Made by a program: the position numbers and the translations under genes
DNA from: an uncultured Bacilli bacterium
Lineage (GTDB): Bacteria > Bacillota_I > Bacilli_A > RF39 > UBA660
Assembly (NCBI GenBank): GCA_944363635.1
Contig: CALVUP010000005.1
Location: 1-64,000 of the forward strand
Direction: 5' to 3'
DNA length: 64,000 nucleotides
Notes under the pieces: generated by a model
Told to the model about the DNA's origin: nothing
The model's input: only the letters and a program-made list of their open reading frames with translations
Databases searched by the model: none
Shown: in pieces, positions 15,465-23,176 of the stretch
How positions within the stretch are numbered: position 1 is the first letter of the stretch
Layout: each line of letters starts with the position of its first letter

Positions 15465-16611
15465 CTATTTTAAAGTCTTTCGACTTTTTTCTAATTTTCT
15501 GTCTAATCTTAATTGTTTAACTTTTTCTTGTTTTACGGCTTCATGATCTACTTGACTAGATAGTGCATTAACGAATCTTTGATGTAATTCATTTTCTTCA
15601 GGTGTATAGAATGTTGCGGCATCATTCCATAATGTTAAAATTAAGTCTTGTACTGTTACAGTATCCAATTTCTCTTTTTTACTCGCTCTTGCAAAATAGT
15701 CTACATAACATTTTAAATATTTAGAACCCCTGCTTTAATATATTCATTCATAAATAATCTTAAACCCGGATCAGAACGATCTACTGTATACATCATTGGA
15801 ACATCAATGCTTCTACCAAATTCTTTAGCAAATAAGAATGCTCTACGTGGACCAATTCTATTTCCACCTCGCTCTATAATTTTATACATTGCACAATCCA
15901 AAATTCCTTGTTTTTGTTGAATCCATTTATCAGCTGCTTGAATAGTTGCTTCTAATTCATTATTTTCTGGTAGTTTAATTCCTTTTTCTTCAAACAATTT
16001 AACTACATTTCTCACATTTAATCCTTTTAATTCTTTGTCTTTAATAACTCCATGTGTATAACCAGTAACATCCTCAGTCATTTCAACAAATCCGTTTTTT
16101 GTTAAATGCAAATGGGCAACTTGAGATTTTGGATTTAAGTAAACTATATTTTTATATCTTGGTTTAGCAAAATAACATCTTTCTACTGCTGGTAATGATT
16201 TTATAAACACACGAGTATTATAAAAATCATTCCAATCCAATTCTTTAGCATCAGAATTTTCATCAAGTAATTCGTTAATATAAGGATTGTTTTTAAACAT
16301 TATATTATTTATATTGATTTGTTCCTGTCCACTTCCTGGCATTAGTCTATTAATCTCATAACTTGGATATCTTAATTCATACCATACTCTATTTTCTCGA
16401 TTAAATCTCTCATTTGTCTTGGAAAATGATATTCTCCAATATCAGTATATTTCCCTTTTACCATATTTTTATAATACCAATTAATAAATTCATCTACTTT
16501 ATCATCTGAATTAATTGGTGTATTTGTTGAATTGACATTGATGGTTGTATTTTCTTCAGCACTTCCAATAATCTTTGTTTTAAATTTCAATAATTCATCT
16601 TTAACATTCAT
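15465..16611 (-). pseudogene. Unknown protein gene of about 380 codons, broken by two one-base losses
   Basis: Three successive minus-strand ORFs (16611-16372, 16342-15713, 15668-15465) join into one protein if a base is restored at the A-run 16392-16395 and at the G-run 15727-15730. Across the first junction the reading becomes MRDLIEK, then VWYELRYPSYEINRLMPGSG; across the second MNEYIKAG, then GSKYLKCYVDYFARASKKEK. Both joined reads are open without starts of their own, which argues for one gene. The family is not recognised. Promoter TATAAT at about 16650. Either a young pseudogene or two undercalled homopolymers in the assembly. Confidence 0.75.
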
Positions 16612-16793
16612 TTTTATCCATCCTGACAAGTAATTCGACAAATTTATTATACCATATTATTTATATAAATTAATCATTTTTATATATTTTTACCTCTCTA
16701 AGTCGTCTTTTTCTTTACTCAAGTCTATTTTTTCAATGTTATCATTATTGAGTTAAATATGAACTCTTCCAATCAGTTACTTTGCCTAATTTC

Positions 16794-17354
16794 TTAATAA
16801 TCTTTATCATCTATGGTTGATTTAAATCTTTTAACTAATTTAGCTGGATAAATTTCATATAAACCAAATGTATCAACTACTAATTCAAATGGAGTAAAAG
16901 TATCTAATATTTTTTCTTTCATTGAAATTATCTTGTTATAGTCTTTATCAATATGAATAGTAATATGAAATTTAAAATGATTAGGATTATATTTTTCACT
17001 TGGTAAGATTTTATATATTTTTTGTTGCAATAATTTTAATTGTTCGTTTTCTTCTACACTAAAATATAATACATAACTGTTTTCTTTTCCGTTCATTATT
17101 TCTATATTATTTATTAATAATTTTAATTTAGGAAAAGCTAATTTTGATAATTCTTTTATGACATTTTGCTCATTAGAAATATCCCAAACCGATAAAGTAA
17201 AATGATATGGTAATGTATCTGTTTCTTCACGATTATCAACATTTTTTCCAAATGGAACTTTGCAAAGGTTTGCATTTGATTGTTTAGTATAATATTCTAT
17301 TTTTTCTAAATTATTCTTATCAAACATAGAAATAAAAGTAATTCTTTCATTCAT
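16794..17354 (-). CDS. 2H phosphoesterase (LigT/YjcG-like) superfamily protein
   Basis: 186 residues with two His-x-Thr motifs, LPYHFTLSVW near residue 52 and KFHITIHID near residue 130, spaced as in the 2H phosphoesterase fold (2'-5' RNA ligase/cyclic phosphodiesterase group). These enzymes open 2',3'-cyclic or 2'-5' phosphodiester bonds in RNA or nucleotides; the substrate here is unknown. The start at 17354 follows GCGAGG. The gene lies in the accessory stretch between two broken genes, downstream of a remnant that ends just before its ribosome site. Confidence 0.72.
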   Translation of the reverse strand: MNERITFISMFDKNNLEKIEYYTKQSNANLCKVPFGKNVDNREETDTLPYHFTLSVWDISNEQNVIKELSKLAFPKLKLLINNIEIMNGKENSYVLYFSVEENEQLKLLQQKIYKILPSEKYNPNHFKFHITIHIDKDYNKIISMKEKILDTFTPFELVVDTFGLYEIYPAKLVKRFKSTIDDKDY

Positions 17355-17361
17355 ATTTTTA

Positions 17362-17660
17362 CCTCGCTTTATATCTAATAGGATATCTGTTATCTATACA
17401 ATTTCGCATTTCGTATCCGTTAATATGATAATTTGGTTGCATATATTTATATAAATAAATTTTAGGATCATCATAGTTTTTGAGAATAGTATCTCTTAAA
17501 ATTCTATTTTTTATAGAATTTTGTTTTCAATCCAGAACAATTCCTCAACATCATTTTATCATATTTTAAATATTTGTTGATAATAATGTTACAGTTTCTT
17601 TATCAATTTGATGTTCTTGTTTATACACAAATAAAATTCTAAATTTTCTATAGACGTATT
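17362..17660 (-). pseudogene. Decayed coding remnants between the 2H gene and tRNA-His
   Basis: Two stretches read as protein but lack intact frames. (1) From about 17525 to 17362: YDDPKIYLYKYMQPNYHING and NCIDNRYPIRYKAR; adding one base to the T-run at 17507-17512 joins it to an upstream ATG reading MMLRNCSGLKTKFYKK. (2) About 17660 to 17566: VYRKFRILFVYKQEHQIDKE, then TVTLLSTNI and a stop. Neither is recognised. They look like the last pieces of small genes undergoing loss. Confidence 0.45.
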
Positions 17661-17690
17661 TATTTTATAATTCACTATCTCTACAAAAGA

Positions 17691-17723
17691 AAAAGTCCAT
17701 AATACTAAGTATTACGAACTTTT
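17691..17723. terminator. Terminator downstream of tRNA-His
   Basis: A 14-position stem with two mismatches (arms beginning AAAAGT and ending ACTTTT) around a CTAAG loop. On the minus strand it follows the tRNA by about 40 bases and ends in TTTTTCTTTT. Confidence 0.65.
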
Positions 17724-17761
17724 ACTTATTTAACACACAAAGATGTGTGTAATTTTCAATA

Positions 17762-17838
17762 TGGGGCGGTATAAGAGGATCGAACTCTTGCATACTGGTG
17801 CCACAAACCAGCGTGTTAACCACTTCACCAATACCGCC
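17762..17838 (-). tRNA. tRNA-His (anticodon GTG)
   Basis: Complete cloverleaf on the minus strand. The anticodon stem CTGGT/ACCAG holds the loop TTGTGGC with anticodon GTG. The T arm is AAGAG-TTCGATC-CTCTT, the D stem GTG/CAC. The gene encodes the extra G at position -1 facing C73, the identity pair of tRNA-His, and the CCA end is encoded. It is likely the tRNA sensed indirectly by the hisS attenuator 11 kb away. It borders the decayed accessory stretch, as integration-prone tRNA genes often do. Confidence 0.96.
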
Positions 17839-17855
17839 AAATAACTACGTATATA

Positions 17856-17884
17856 AATATACTATTTTATTGAGATTTTGTCAA
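17856..17884 (-). promoter_or_regulatory. Promoter of tRNA-His
   Basis: Minus strand TTGACA (17884-17879), 17-base spacer, TATATT (17861-17856), 18 bases before the tRNA 5' end. Confidence 0.75.
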
Positions 17885-17893
17885 TTCTTTTTA

Positions 17894-17922
17894 AAAAAAT
17901 AAAACCATTTTGGTCTTATTTT
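17894..17922 (-). terminator. Terminator after cotJC
   Basis: AAATAAGACC pairs with GGTTTTATTT (one G-U) around a five-base loop, followed by seven Ts on the minus strand; it overlaps the cotJC stop region. Confidence 0.7.
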
Positions 17923-18476
17923 TTTAATTCTTTCTTATACATATCATATAATTCTTTAAATCTTGCAAAGTGAACGATTTCTCTTTGTCTTAACCATAGT
18001 AATGGCCCTCTTATATCTTCATCATCTGTTAAATCGATTAAGTTTTCATATACGGCTCTTGCTTTTTCTTCTGCAGCCATATCTTCGGATAAATCCGCAA
18101 GAGGGTCCCCAGTTGTAGCAAAATATGCTACTGTAAATGGTACTCCATTCGCATCGGTTGGATACAAAGCTCTTTTATGTTCCGCATAGTGTGGATCAAG
18201 TCCAGCAGCTTTAATTTCTTCTACAGTTGCATCTTTTAATAATTGATAAATCATTGTTGAAATCATTTCTACATGTGCCAGTTCTTCGGTACCAATATCG
18301 GTAAGTAATGCTTTTCCCCTATCATCTGGCATTGTATATCTTTGGTTTAAATAACGAAGTGCTGCACTAAGTTCACCATTTGATCCTCCGTATTGGGTTA
18401 CCAATAGTTTTGCCATTTCTATATTTTTACTTTTAATATTGATTGGATATTGTAAGCGTTTTTGATAACTAAACAT
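17916..18476 (-). CDS. cotJC: Spore coat protein CotJC, manganese-catalase family
   Basis: 186 residues of the CotJC family: ferritin-like, related to manganese catalase, and deposited in the inner spore coat. Metal-ligand pattern is visible in GELSAALRYLNQRYTMPDD, TDIGTEELAHVEMI (E-x-x-H) and the C-terminal LRQREIVHFARF (E-x-x-H). The start at 18476 follows GGGAGGTGAAC and overlaps the stop of the upstream cotJA/B gene (TAATG), indicating coupling. In Bacillus, cotJABC is expressed in the mother cell under sigma-E; I cannot confirm the sigma factor here. Confidence 0.93.
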   Translation of the reverse strand: MFSYQKRLQYPINIKSKNIEMAKLLVTQYGGSNGELSAALRYLNQRYTMPDDRGKALLTDIGTEELAHVEMISTMIYQLLKDATVEEIKAAGLDPHYAEHKRALYPTDANGVPFTVAYFATTGDPLADLSEDMAAEEKARAVYENLIDLTDDEDIRGPLLWLRQREIVHFARFKELYDMYKKELKK

Positions 18477-18964
18477 TATTTGTTCACCTCCCAAGGAAAG
18501 GAACTTACCCAAGCCCATGGGGTTGTATTTAAGCTATTGGATGAAATGACTAATGGTCCATACATATTTTCATATTGTTCCATTAATTGATTGGTTTTTT
18601 GTCTATATTCATTGAATTTTTTTATTGCTTCTTTATCATTTGGAAAATTATCTAAATATAAATTTAAATCATGTGCCGCAAAAGCTACCTCACTTAATTC
18701 AAGTAATCTTTCTTGTTGTTCATCTTTTCCCACCAACCTTTGTGGTTTATAGTTCTTATATTCATCATATAAATCTTGAAACATATTTCCTCTCATATAT
18801 CCTTGATAAGAATCAAAAAGTTGTAAATGATCCATATTTTGATTCATATTCTGGTTCATATTTTGGCTGTTTCCTACCATAAAATCATTATCAAATGTAT
18901 TCATATTTGGATCCGTCATCATTCCAGGAACATTTGAATACATAAAATCATTAAAATTATTCAT
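18476..18964 (-). CDS. cotJB: CotJA-CotJB fusion-like spore coat protein
   Basis: 162 residues. The C-terminal half is CotJB: ERLLELSEVAFAAHDLNLYL, DNFPNDKEAIKKFNEYRQ, YENMYGPL and the ending TPWAWVSSFPWE. Upstream of it, residues about 46-75 (LFDSYQGYMRGNMFQDLYDEY) resemble the core of CotJA, a separate small protein in Bacillus. The N-terminal 45 residues are Asn/Met-rich with NMNQ repeats, as in low-complexity coat proteins. So cotJA and cotJB seem merged into one reading frame ahead of cotJC. The CotJB part is confident; the CotJA part is inferred from a short match. Confidence 0.82.
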   Translation of the reverse strand: MNNFNDFMYSNVPGMMTDPNMNTFDNDFMVGNSQNMNQNMNQNMDHLQLFDSYQGYMRGNMFQDLYDEYKNYKPQRLVGKDEQQERLLELSEVAFAAHDLNLYLDNFPNDKEAIKKFNEYRQKTNQLMEQYENMYGPLVISSNSLNTTPWAWVSSFPWEVNK

Positions 18965-19087
18965 AACTCCTCCTTCTTTAGTAATTTATGTAAAGAATAT
19001 AAGGAGGTTTGGGTGTTTATCCCTATCGTTTTTTGATAAACAAAATAAGGCCAATGACATATATTATAATAGTAAAGGAGTTTTAAT

Positions 19088-19381
19088 ATGTTTCAAAGAA
19101 ATTATAGACCTGGCCAAATTGGTTTTATGGGTACAAAAAGAATAAATTGGGCTTCTCTATTAAATAATACACAGAAAACTTTAAACATCATCAATCAAGC
19201 AATCCCTATTATTTATCAAGTAAAACCAATTATAAATAACGCCAAAACAATGTTTAAAGTGATCAGTGCCGTAAAAGATGAGGAAACACCAAGTTATGGT
19301 TCTTATCATGAACAAACCGATCAAACCACACAAACAAGCATGCATCCGCATTATGACAATAAACCTATTTTTTACATATAA
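19088..19381 (+). CDS. YqfQ/VrrA-like spore coat protein
   Basis: 97 residues. The middle (LLNNTQKTLNIINQAIPIIY, QVKPIINNAKTMFKVISAV) fits the conserved helix of the YqfQ/VrrA coat family (NTQKVLKxAQQxxPxIxQYxPxxKN pattern). The tail is rich in Gln, Thr and His. It has TATAAT and AAGGAG upstream and is divergent from the cotJ operon, sharing a 120-base promoter region. Family assignment rests on the pattern alone and is moderate; the location supports a spore role. Confidence 0.65.
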   Translation: MFQRNYRPGQIGFMGTKRINWASLLNNTQKTLNIINQAIPIIYQVKPIINNAKTMFKVISAVKDEETPSYGSYHEQTDQTTQTSMHPHYDNKPIFYI

Positions 19382-19401
19382 AGAAGTCCCATTTACTTCT
19401 T
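19381..19401 (+). terminator. Terminator after the YqfQ-like gene
   Basis: AAGAAGT pairs with ACTTCTT around a seven-base loop, followed by TTTTTT on the plus strand. Confidence 0.75.
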
Positions 19402-19449
19402 TTTTTGTATTCTTTTCTTTCTTCTTCACATAATAAAAATGGTGATTTT

Positions 19450-20889
19450 ATGAATAAAAGTATATGGTTAGAACAAGAAAGTCTTTTTGAGCAAGTTCGT
19501 ACTAATATAAATACAGATCTATTAATTATTGGTGGAGGAATTAGTGGAACAAATACGCTTTATTTTTTAAAGGATTCTCCCTATAAAATTACATTAATCA
19601 ATAATACAAACAACAACACCACTTGTAACTCCACCGCTAAAATTACTTACTTGCAACAGGATATCTACACAAAAATCAGTAAAATATATTCTAAAGAAAC
19701 CGCTTATCAATATTATAAGAGTCAAATAGAGGCCATTTCTTTATTAACGGATATCATCAAAAAAGAAAACTTAAATTGTGATTTAGAAAAGGCCCCTTCT
19801 TTTATTTTTACCAATACCAATAAAAGTACTTTCAAAGAAGAAAAAGACTTTTTGTTGAGTCATGATATTCGATTGAAAAGCAAGAAAAAACTCCCCTTAG
19901 ACCTTCCTTGTTATCATGCTTTGGAAGTGAAAGATACTTATGTATTTAATCCCTATAAATATATTACCCAGTTAAAACAAAAGTTAAATACATATAAAAA
20001 TATTTCCATTTATGATCAATCGGTTGCAACTTCAATAACTAAAGAAAAAGATCAGTATAAAGTATGTTGTAATGGAAAAACAATTACCTGTAAAAAAATT
20101 ATTATGGCTTGTGGGTATCCCTTTGAAATCGAAAAAAATTTCCCTTTTACAACTTATTTAGAAAGAAGTATTGTTTCTGCATTTAAATACAATAAAGAAA
20201 AAGATTTTTCTGCTATTAATGTTGATCAAAATGTACTATCCGTTCGTACTTATAAAGATTATTTATTATTTCTTAGTCATTCTCATAATATCAATAACAA
20301 AGAAAACATTGAAAAGGAAGTAAAAAATCATTTGCATTTGCAAAAAGAACTCTTTTCTTTAGATAGTGAATATACTTGGATTAACCATGATATCATGACC
20401 AATGATCATCTTCCAATCGCAGGACAAGTAAAAAATACCTATATTTATTTACTTACAGGTTATAATACTTGGGGAATGACCAATTCTACGATTTGTGCGA
20501 AATTAATATCCGATCTTATCTTAAAAAAAGATAATGCTTATCAAAAATTATTTGATCCAAATCGAAGCACCAATAGTAAAAGAATAGTAAATAATCTGTT
20601 ATATAGCATAAGTAGTGGTAGTAGACTCATTTGTGATAAATTTTATAAAAATAAAGATTTTTATAAAGACAATGTAGAAATAAAAAAAGAAGATGGTATT
20701 ATCTACGGTATTTATATTGATCAAGAGAAAAAAGAACACAAAGTATATAATCTATGCCCACATATGAAATGCAATTTAATTTTTAATTCTTTCGATAAAA
20801 CTTGGGATTGTCCTTGCCATGGGTCTAGGTTCGATATAGATGGAAATGTAATCAAAGGACCCGCGAATTATGATATTAAGATAAAATAA
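19450..20889 (+). CDS. FAD-dependent oxidoreductase with C-terminal Rieske domain
   Basis: 479 residues. The N-terminal Rossmann motif LLIIGGGISGTNTLYFL binds FAD; the body resembles the DAO/YhhW-like amine-oxidase fold, with HLPIAGQ and LLTGYNTWGMTNSTICAKLI before a C-terminal Rieske centre: CPHMKC and CPCHGSRFD provide the Cys/His pairs of a [2Fe-2S] cluster. Proteins of this build (YhfW type) occur in sporulating Bacillaceae; electron donor and substrate are unknown. The start at 19450 follows GGTGAT; an upstream ATG at 19405 lies in the preceding terminator. It converges on dpaB. Confidence 0.85.
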   Translation: MNKSIWLEQESLFEQVRTNINTDLLIIGGGISGTNTLYFLKDSPYKITLINNTNNNTTCNSTAKITYLQQDIYTKISKIYSKETAYQYYKSQIEAISLLTDIIKKENLNCDLEKAPSFIFTNTNKSTFKEEKDFLLSHDIRLKSKKKLPLDLPCYHALEVKDTYVFNPYKYITQLKQKLNTYKNISIYDQSVATSITKEKDQYKVCCNGKTITCKKIIMACGYPFEIEKNFPFTTYLERSIVSAFKYNKEKDFSAINVDQNVLSVRTYKDYLLFLSHSHNINNKENIEKEVKNHLHLQKELFSLDSEYTWINHDIMTNDHLPIAGQVKNTYIYLLTGYNTWGMTNSTICAKLISDLILKKDNAYQKLFDPNRSTNSKRIVNNLLYSISSGSRLICDKFYKNKDFYKDNVEIKKEDGIIYGIYIDQEKKEHKVYNLCPHMKCNLIFNSFDKTWDCPCHGSRFDIDGNVIKGPANYDIKIK

Positions 20890-20915
20890 AATACAAGGTT
20901 AATCCTTGTATTTTT
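20886..20915. terminator. Bidirectional terminator between the Rieske gene and dpaB
   Basis: AAATACAAGG pairs with CCTTGTATTT around a short TTAAT loop, with T-runs on both sides of the converging genes. Confidence 0.8.
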
Positions 20916-21483
20916 TATATTCTTTAATAACTGGTTGTATTTGCTTTGCTTGTAGTGCTTCTTCAATAGTTGGTAGTAATAAATCATAATGTGCAATTAA
21001 TGAATTTGGTTTGTTCTTATAATCATCTTGCCCAAATGGAACAAAGTAAATGTTTTTCTTATTATAAAGTTTCATAATGTTTTCCCCATTTAAGCTAAGT
21101 CCATCATTAGTCGATACAGCAATAACTACAGGACTTTGATTTCTTAGTGTAGCTTTTACGGCTAGATTGACTGGATTATCGGTTATTCCGTTAGCAAGTT
21201 TTGCTATAAAATCTCCAGTCGCAGGTACGACTACAATTGCATCCATTTTTAATTTAGGTCCAAATTGTTCTGCTCCTACAATATCACTCACTATCTTTTT
21301 ACCAGTCATATTTTCAACTTTTTCTATAAAATCTTTGCTTTTGCCAAATCTAGTATCATATTTTACAATATTTTCACTGACAATTGGATAAACATCATGC
21401 CCTGCTTCTACAAGTTCAGCAATATTAAATAAAACTTTATCCAGTGTACAAAAAGACGCTGTGATACAAAACCCTATTTTCAT
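20899..21483 (-). CDS. dpaB: Dipicolinate synthase subunit B
   Basis: 194 residues of the flavoprotein-like DpaB/SpoVFB family. With DpaA it makes dipicolinic acid from a lysine-pathway intermediate in the mother cell; DPA then fills the spore core. Motifs include IGFCITASFCTLDKVLFNIA, VVVPATGDFIAKLANGITDN and TDNPVNLAVKATLRNQSPVV, the flavin-site region. It overlaps the end of dpaA by four bases. Both subunits being present shows that this organism makes DPA with the SpoVF system. Confidence 0.95.
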   Translation of the reverse strand: MKIGFCITASFCTLDKVLFNIAELVEAGHDVYPIVSENIVKYDTRFGKSKDFIEKVENMTGKKIVSDIVGAEQFGPKLKMDAIVVVPATGDFIAKLANGITDNPVNLAVKATLRNQSPVVIAVSTNDGLSLNGENIMKLYNKKNIYFVPFGQDDYKNKPNSLIAHYDLLLPTIEEALQAKQIQPVIKEYKKYKD

Positions 21484-22292
21484 AATAACCCCCTTAAATC
21501 GTTTTTTATCTTTTTGGCTAAAATCTTTCCAGCTTTTTCTGGAGCATACTTAGAAGGAATCGAAGAATATAATTTATAATTTTTATACTTTTCTGCTGTA
21601 TCTTTTGGTACTCCATATGGGAATGAAGCAATATCCAAAATATAAGCATTGCTTTGTTGTAATAAATCTTCAGAAATGATATTTTTAGGAACAGTATTGA
21701 TAACTAGATCACTTTCTTTAAAATAAGTCTTCATTTGTTCTTTATTGGTTGTTAAAAAAAATTTATTTGAAAACACATCGGCAAGTTCTTTGTCATTAGT
21801 TCCAATTTTTATATGATATTTTGATAAAATACTTGCTAACTTACTCCCTAAATTTCCAAAGCCCAAAATAGTTACTTTTTCGATTTCTTTATCCTTAATA
21901 TCATCTAAAATACCTTCAATCGTTAAAACATCATTGGCTTGATTTACTTTTTTATCTGCAAGAAATCGAACCAAATTCTTTCCTTCAAATAAATCTTTCA
22001 TTGTATCATTTATAATTCCTGTATAAAAAATACAATCTTTTTTACAACATTTAAAAAAATCTTTATCTATACTGAAAGGTCCATTTAGTGTATTTATTTG
22101 TAAATCTTGTGTAATTCCTAACATTGGTAAAATCATAATATCATAGATAGATGGATTTATATCTTGTAAAGAAAGTTTATGAATATTTTGATTTAAATTT
22201 ATATTTTCATATCCTATACAATCTATATCCCCTCCTAAAGTATTCATTAGTGATATATATCTTTTATCTCCTCCAAGTACTAATATTTTCAT
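21480..22292 (-). CDS. dpaA: Dipicolinate synthase subunit A
   Basis: 270 residues, the dehydrogenase-like subunit (SpoVFA). The N-terminal domain begins MKILVLGGDKRYISLMNTL; a Rossmann motif VTILGFGNLGSKLASIL lies near residue 145, and INTVPKNIISEDLL plus YILDIASFPYGVP in the C-terminal half are family hallmarks. About 20 residues shorter than Bacillus subtilis DpaA. The start at 22292 follows AGGAGG. Presumably transcribed with dpaB late in the mother cell; no promoter could be assigned. Confidence 0.95.
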   Translation of the reverse strand: MKILVLGGDKRYISLMNTLGGDIDCIGYENINLNQNIHKLSLQDINPSIYDIMILPMLGITQDLQINTLNGPFSIDKDFFKCCKKDCIFYTGIINDTMKDLFEGKNLVRFLADKKVNQANDVLTIEGILDDIKDKEIEKVTILGFGNLGSKLASILSKYHIKIGTNDKELADVFSNKFFLTTNKEQMKTYFKESDLVINTVPKNIISEDLLQQSNAYILDIASFPYGVPKDTAEKYKNYKLYSSIPSKYAPEKAGKILAKKIKNDLRGLL

Positions 22293-22375
22293 AAATACCT
22301 CCTATACTATATCTTATTAGATGACAATCGTTTAGTGAGGAACAAAAGCACAAATTTTAAAAGTTTTTTAAATAA

Positions 22376-22398
22376 AAAAGATCCCACTAGGGATCCTA
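22376..22398 (-). terminator. Terminator after the TasA-like gene
   Basis: GATCCC pairs with GGGATC around a short loop, followed by TTTTTT on the minus strand. Confidence 0.75.
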
Positions 22399-22404
22399 TA
22401 TTTT

Positions 22405-23031
22405 TTATTCATCTAATTGTTGAACAGCATCTATATTAATATTAGCCGCAAATTTTTGTCCAGCAATTTCATTTGTTGCATTCTCATCAACCCATAAATA
22501 TAAAGTATAGTCTACTTTATCACCAGGAGCAAGTGTCTCACCTTCATCTAAAGTGCGACTATCTAATGCAGATAACAAATTTTTAGTTGTCTCTTCAGGT
22601 TCTGCTGATGCTTCGTTTGGAGTTTTAATTTTTGATAAAGAATAACGAACATTCGTATCTTCTAATTTTGTTGCTTCTCCAAGAGCATCTTCGTCATCAA
22701 CTAATGTTAAGTTGTATGTTGCTTTTACTGTTCCAGTATTTGTTACTGTGAATGTATATGGAGTATAATGTCCTAGTGCATACTCTTCTGTAACAGGTAC
22801 AGCATTTTGAATATGAACTCCTTCTGATGCTGATTCATCTAAAGTAAGTGTTAAGGTACCTACTTCGATAATATTTGTTTTTTCACCTGTAAGTTGTTGA
22901 GAGAATATTGCATAAGTTACTCCGATAATTGCAATAGCGACAATAGCAATCGCTGCAATTAATATAAGTGGTTTATTATCCTTTCTTTTATTTGTTGTTT
23001 TTTTACGGCTTGTTTTTGTTGTTTTTGCCAT
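22405..23031 (-). CDS. TasA/camelysin-like surface protein
   Basis: 208 residues. A very basic N-terminus (KTTKTSRKKTTNKRKD) precedes one membrane segment (LILIAAIAIVAIAIIGVTYAIF), then a beta-sandwich with the pattern IEVGTLTLTLDE, NAVPVTEEYALGHYTPYTF, NTGTVKATYNLTLVDD. The same pattern opens the 909-residue leucine-rich protein at 59.9 kb, so both share a TasA/SipW-dependent type surface domain. No SipW peptidase is in the window. Ends TLYLWVDENATN...NINIDAVQ. Role: predicted surface or matrix fibre protein, inferred. Confidence 0.72.
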   Translation of the reverse strand: MAKTTKTSRKKTTNKRKDNKPLILIAAIAIVAIAIIGVTYAIFSQQLTGEKTNIIEVGTLTLTLDESASEGVHIQNAVPVTEEYALGHYTPYTFTVTNTGTVKATYNLTLVDDEDALGEATKLEDTNVRYSLSKIKTPNEASAEPEETTKNLLSALDSRTLDEGETLAPGDKVDYTLYLWVDENATNEIAGQKFAANINIDAVQQLDE

Positions 23032-23061
23032 TTTATTTTACCTCCTCTTTACTATATACTT

Positions 23062-23091
23062 AGTATATCCAATCCATAGATGAGTAGTCAA
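23062..23091 (-). promoter_or_regulatory. Promoter of the TasA-like gene
   Basis: Minus strand TTGACT (23091-23086), an 18-base spacer, then TATACT (23067-23062), about 30 bases before the start codon with its AGAGGAGG site. Confidence 0.6.
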
Positions 23092-23176
23092 TATAATCAT
23101 ATGCTTTTTCGTTTAGTTGACACTTTTTCAACACAAAACTTTGTTTGTTATATTTTATTTATATAAAAAAAGAAGT

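Noticed and set aside
19181-19429. Minus-strand ORF of 82 codons opposite the YqfQ-like gene
   Set aside because: It spans the plus-strand terminator, has no ribosome site, and the plus-strand frame has promoter, ribosome site and family pattern.
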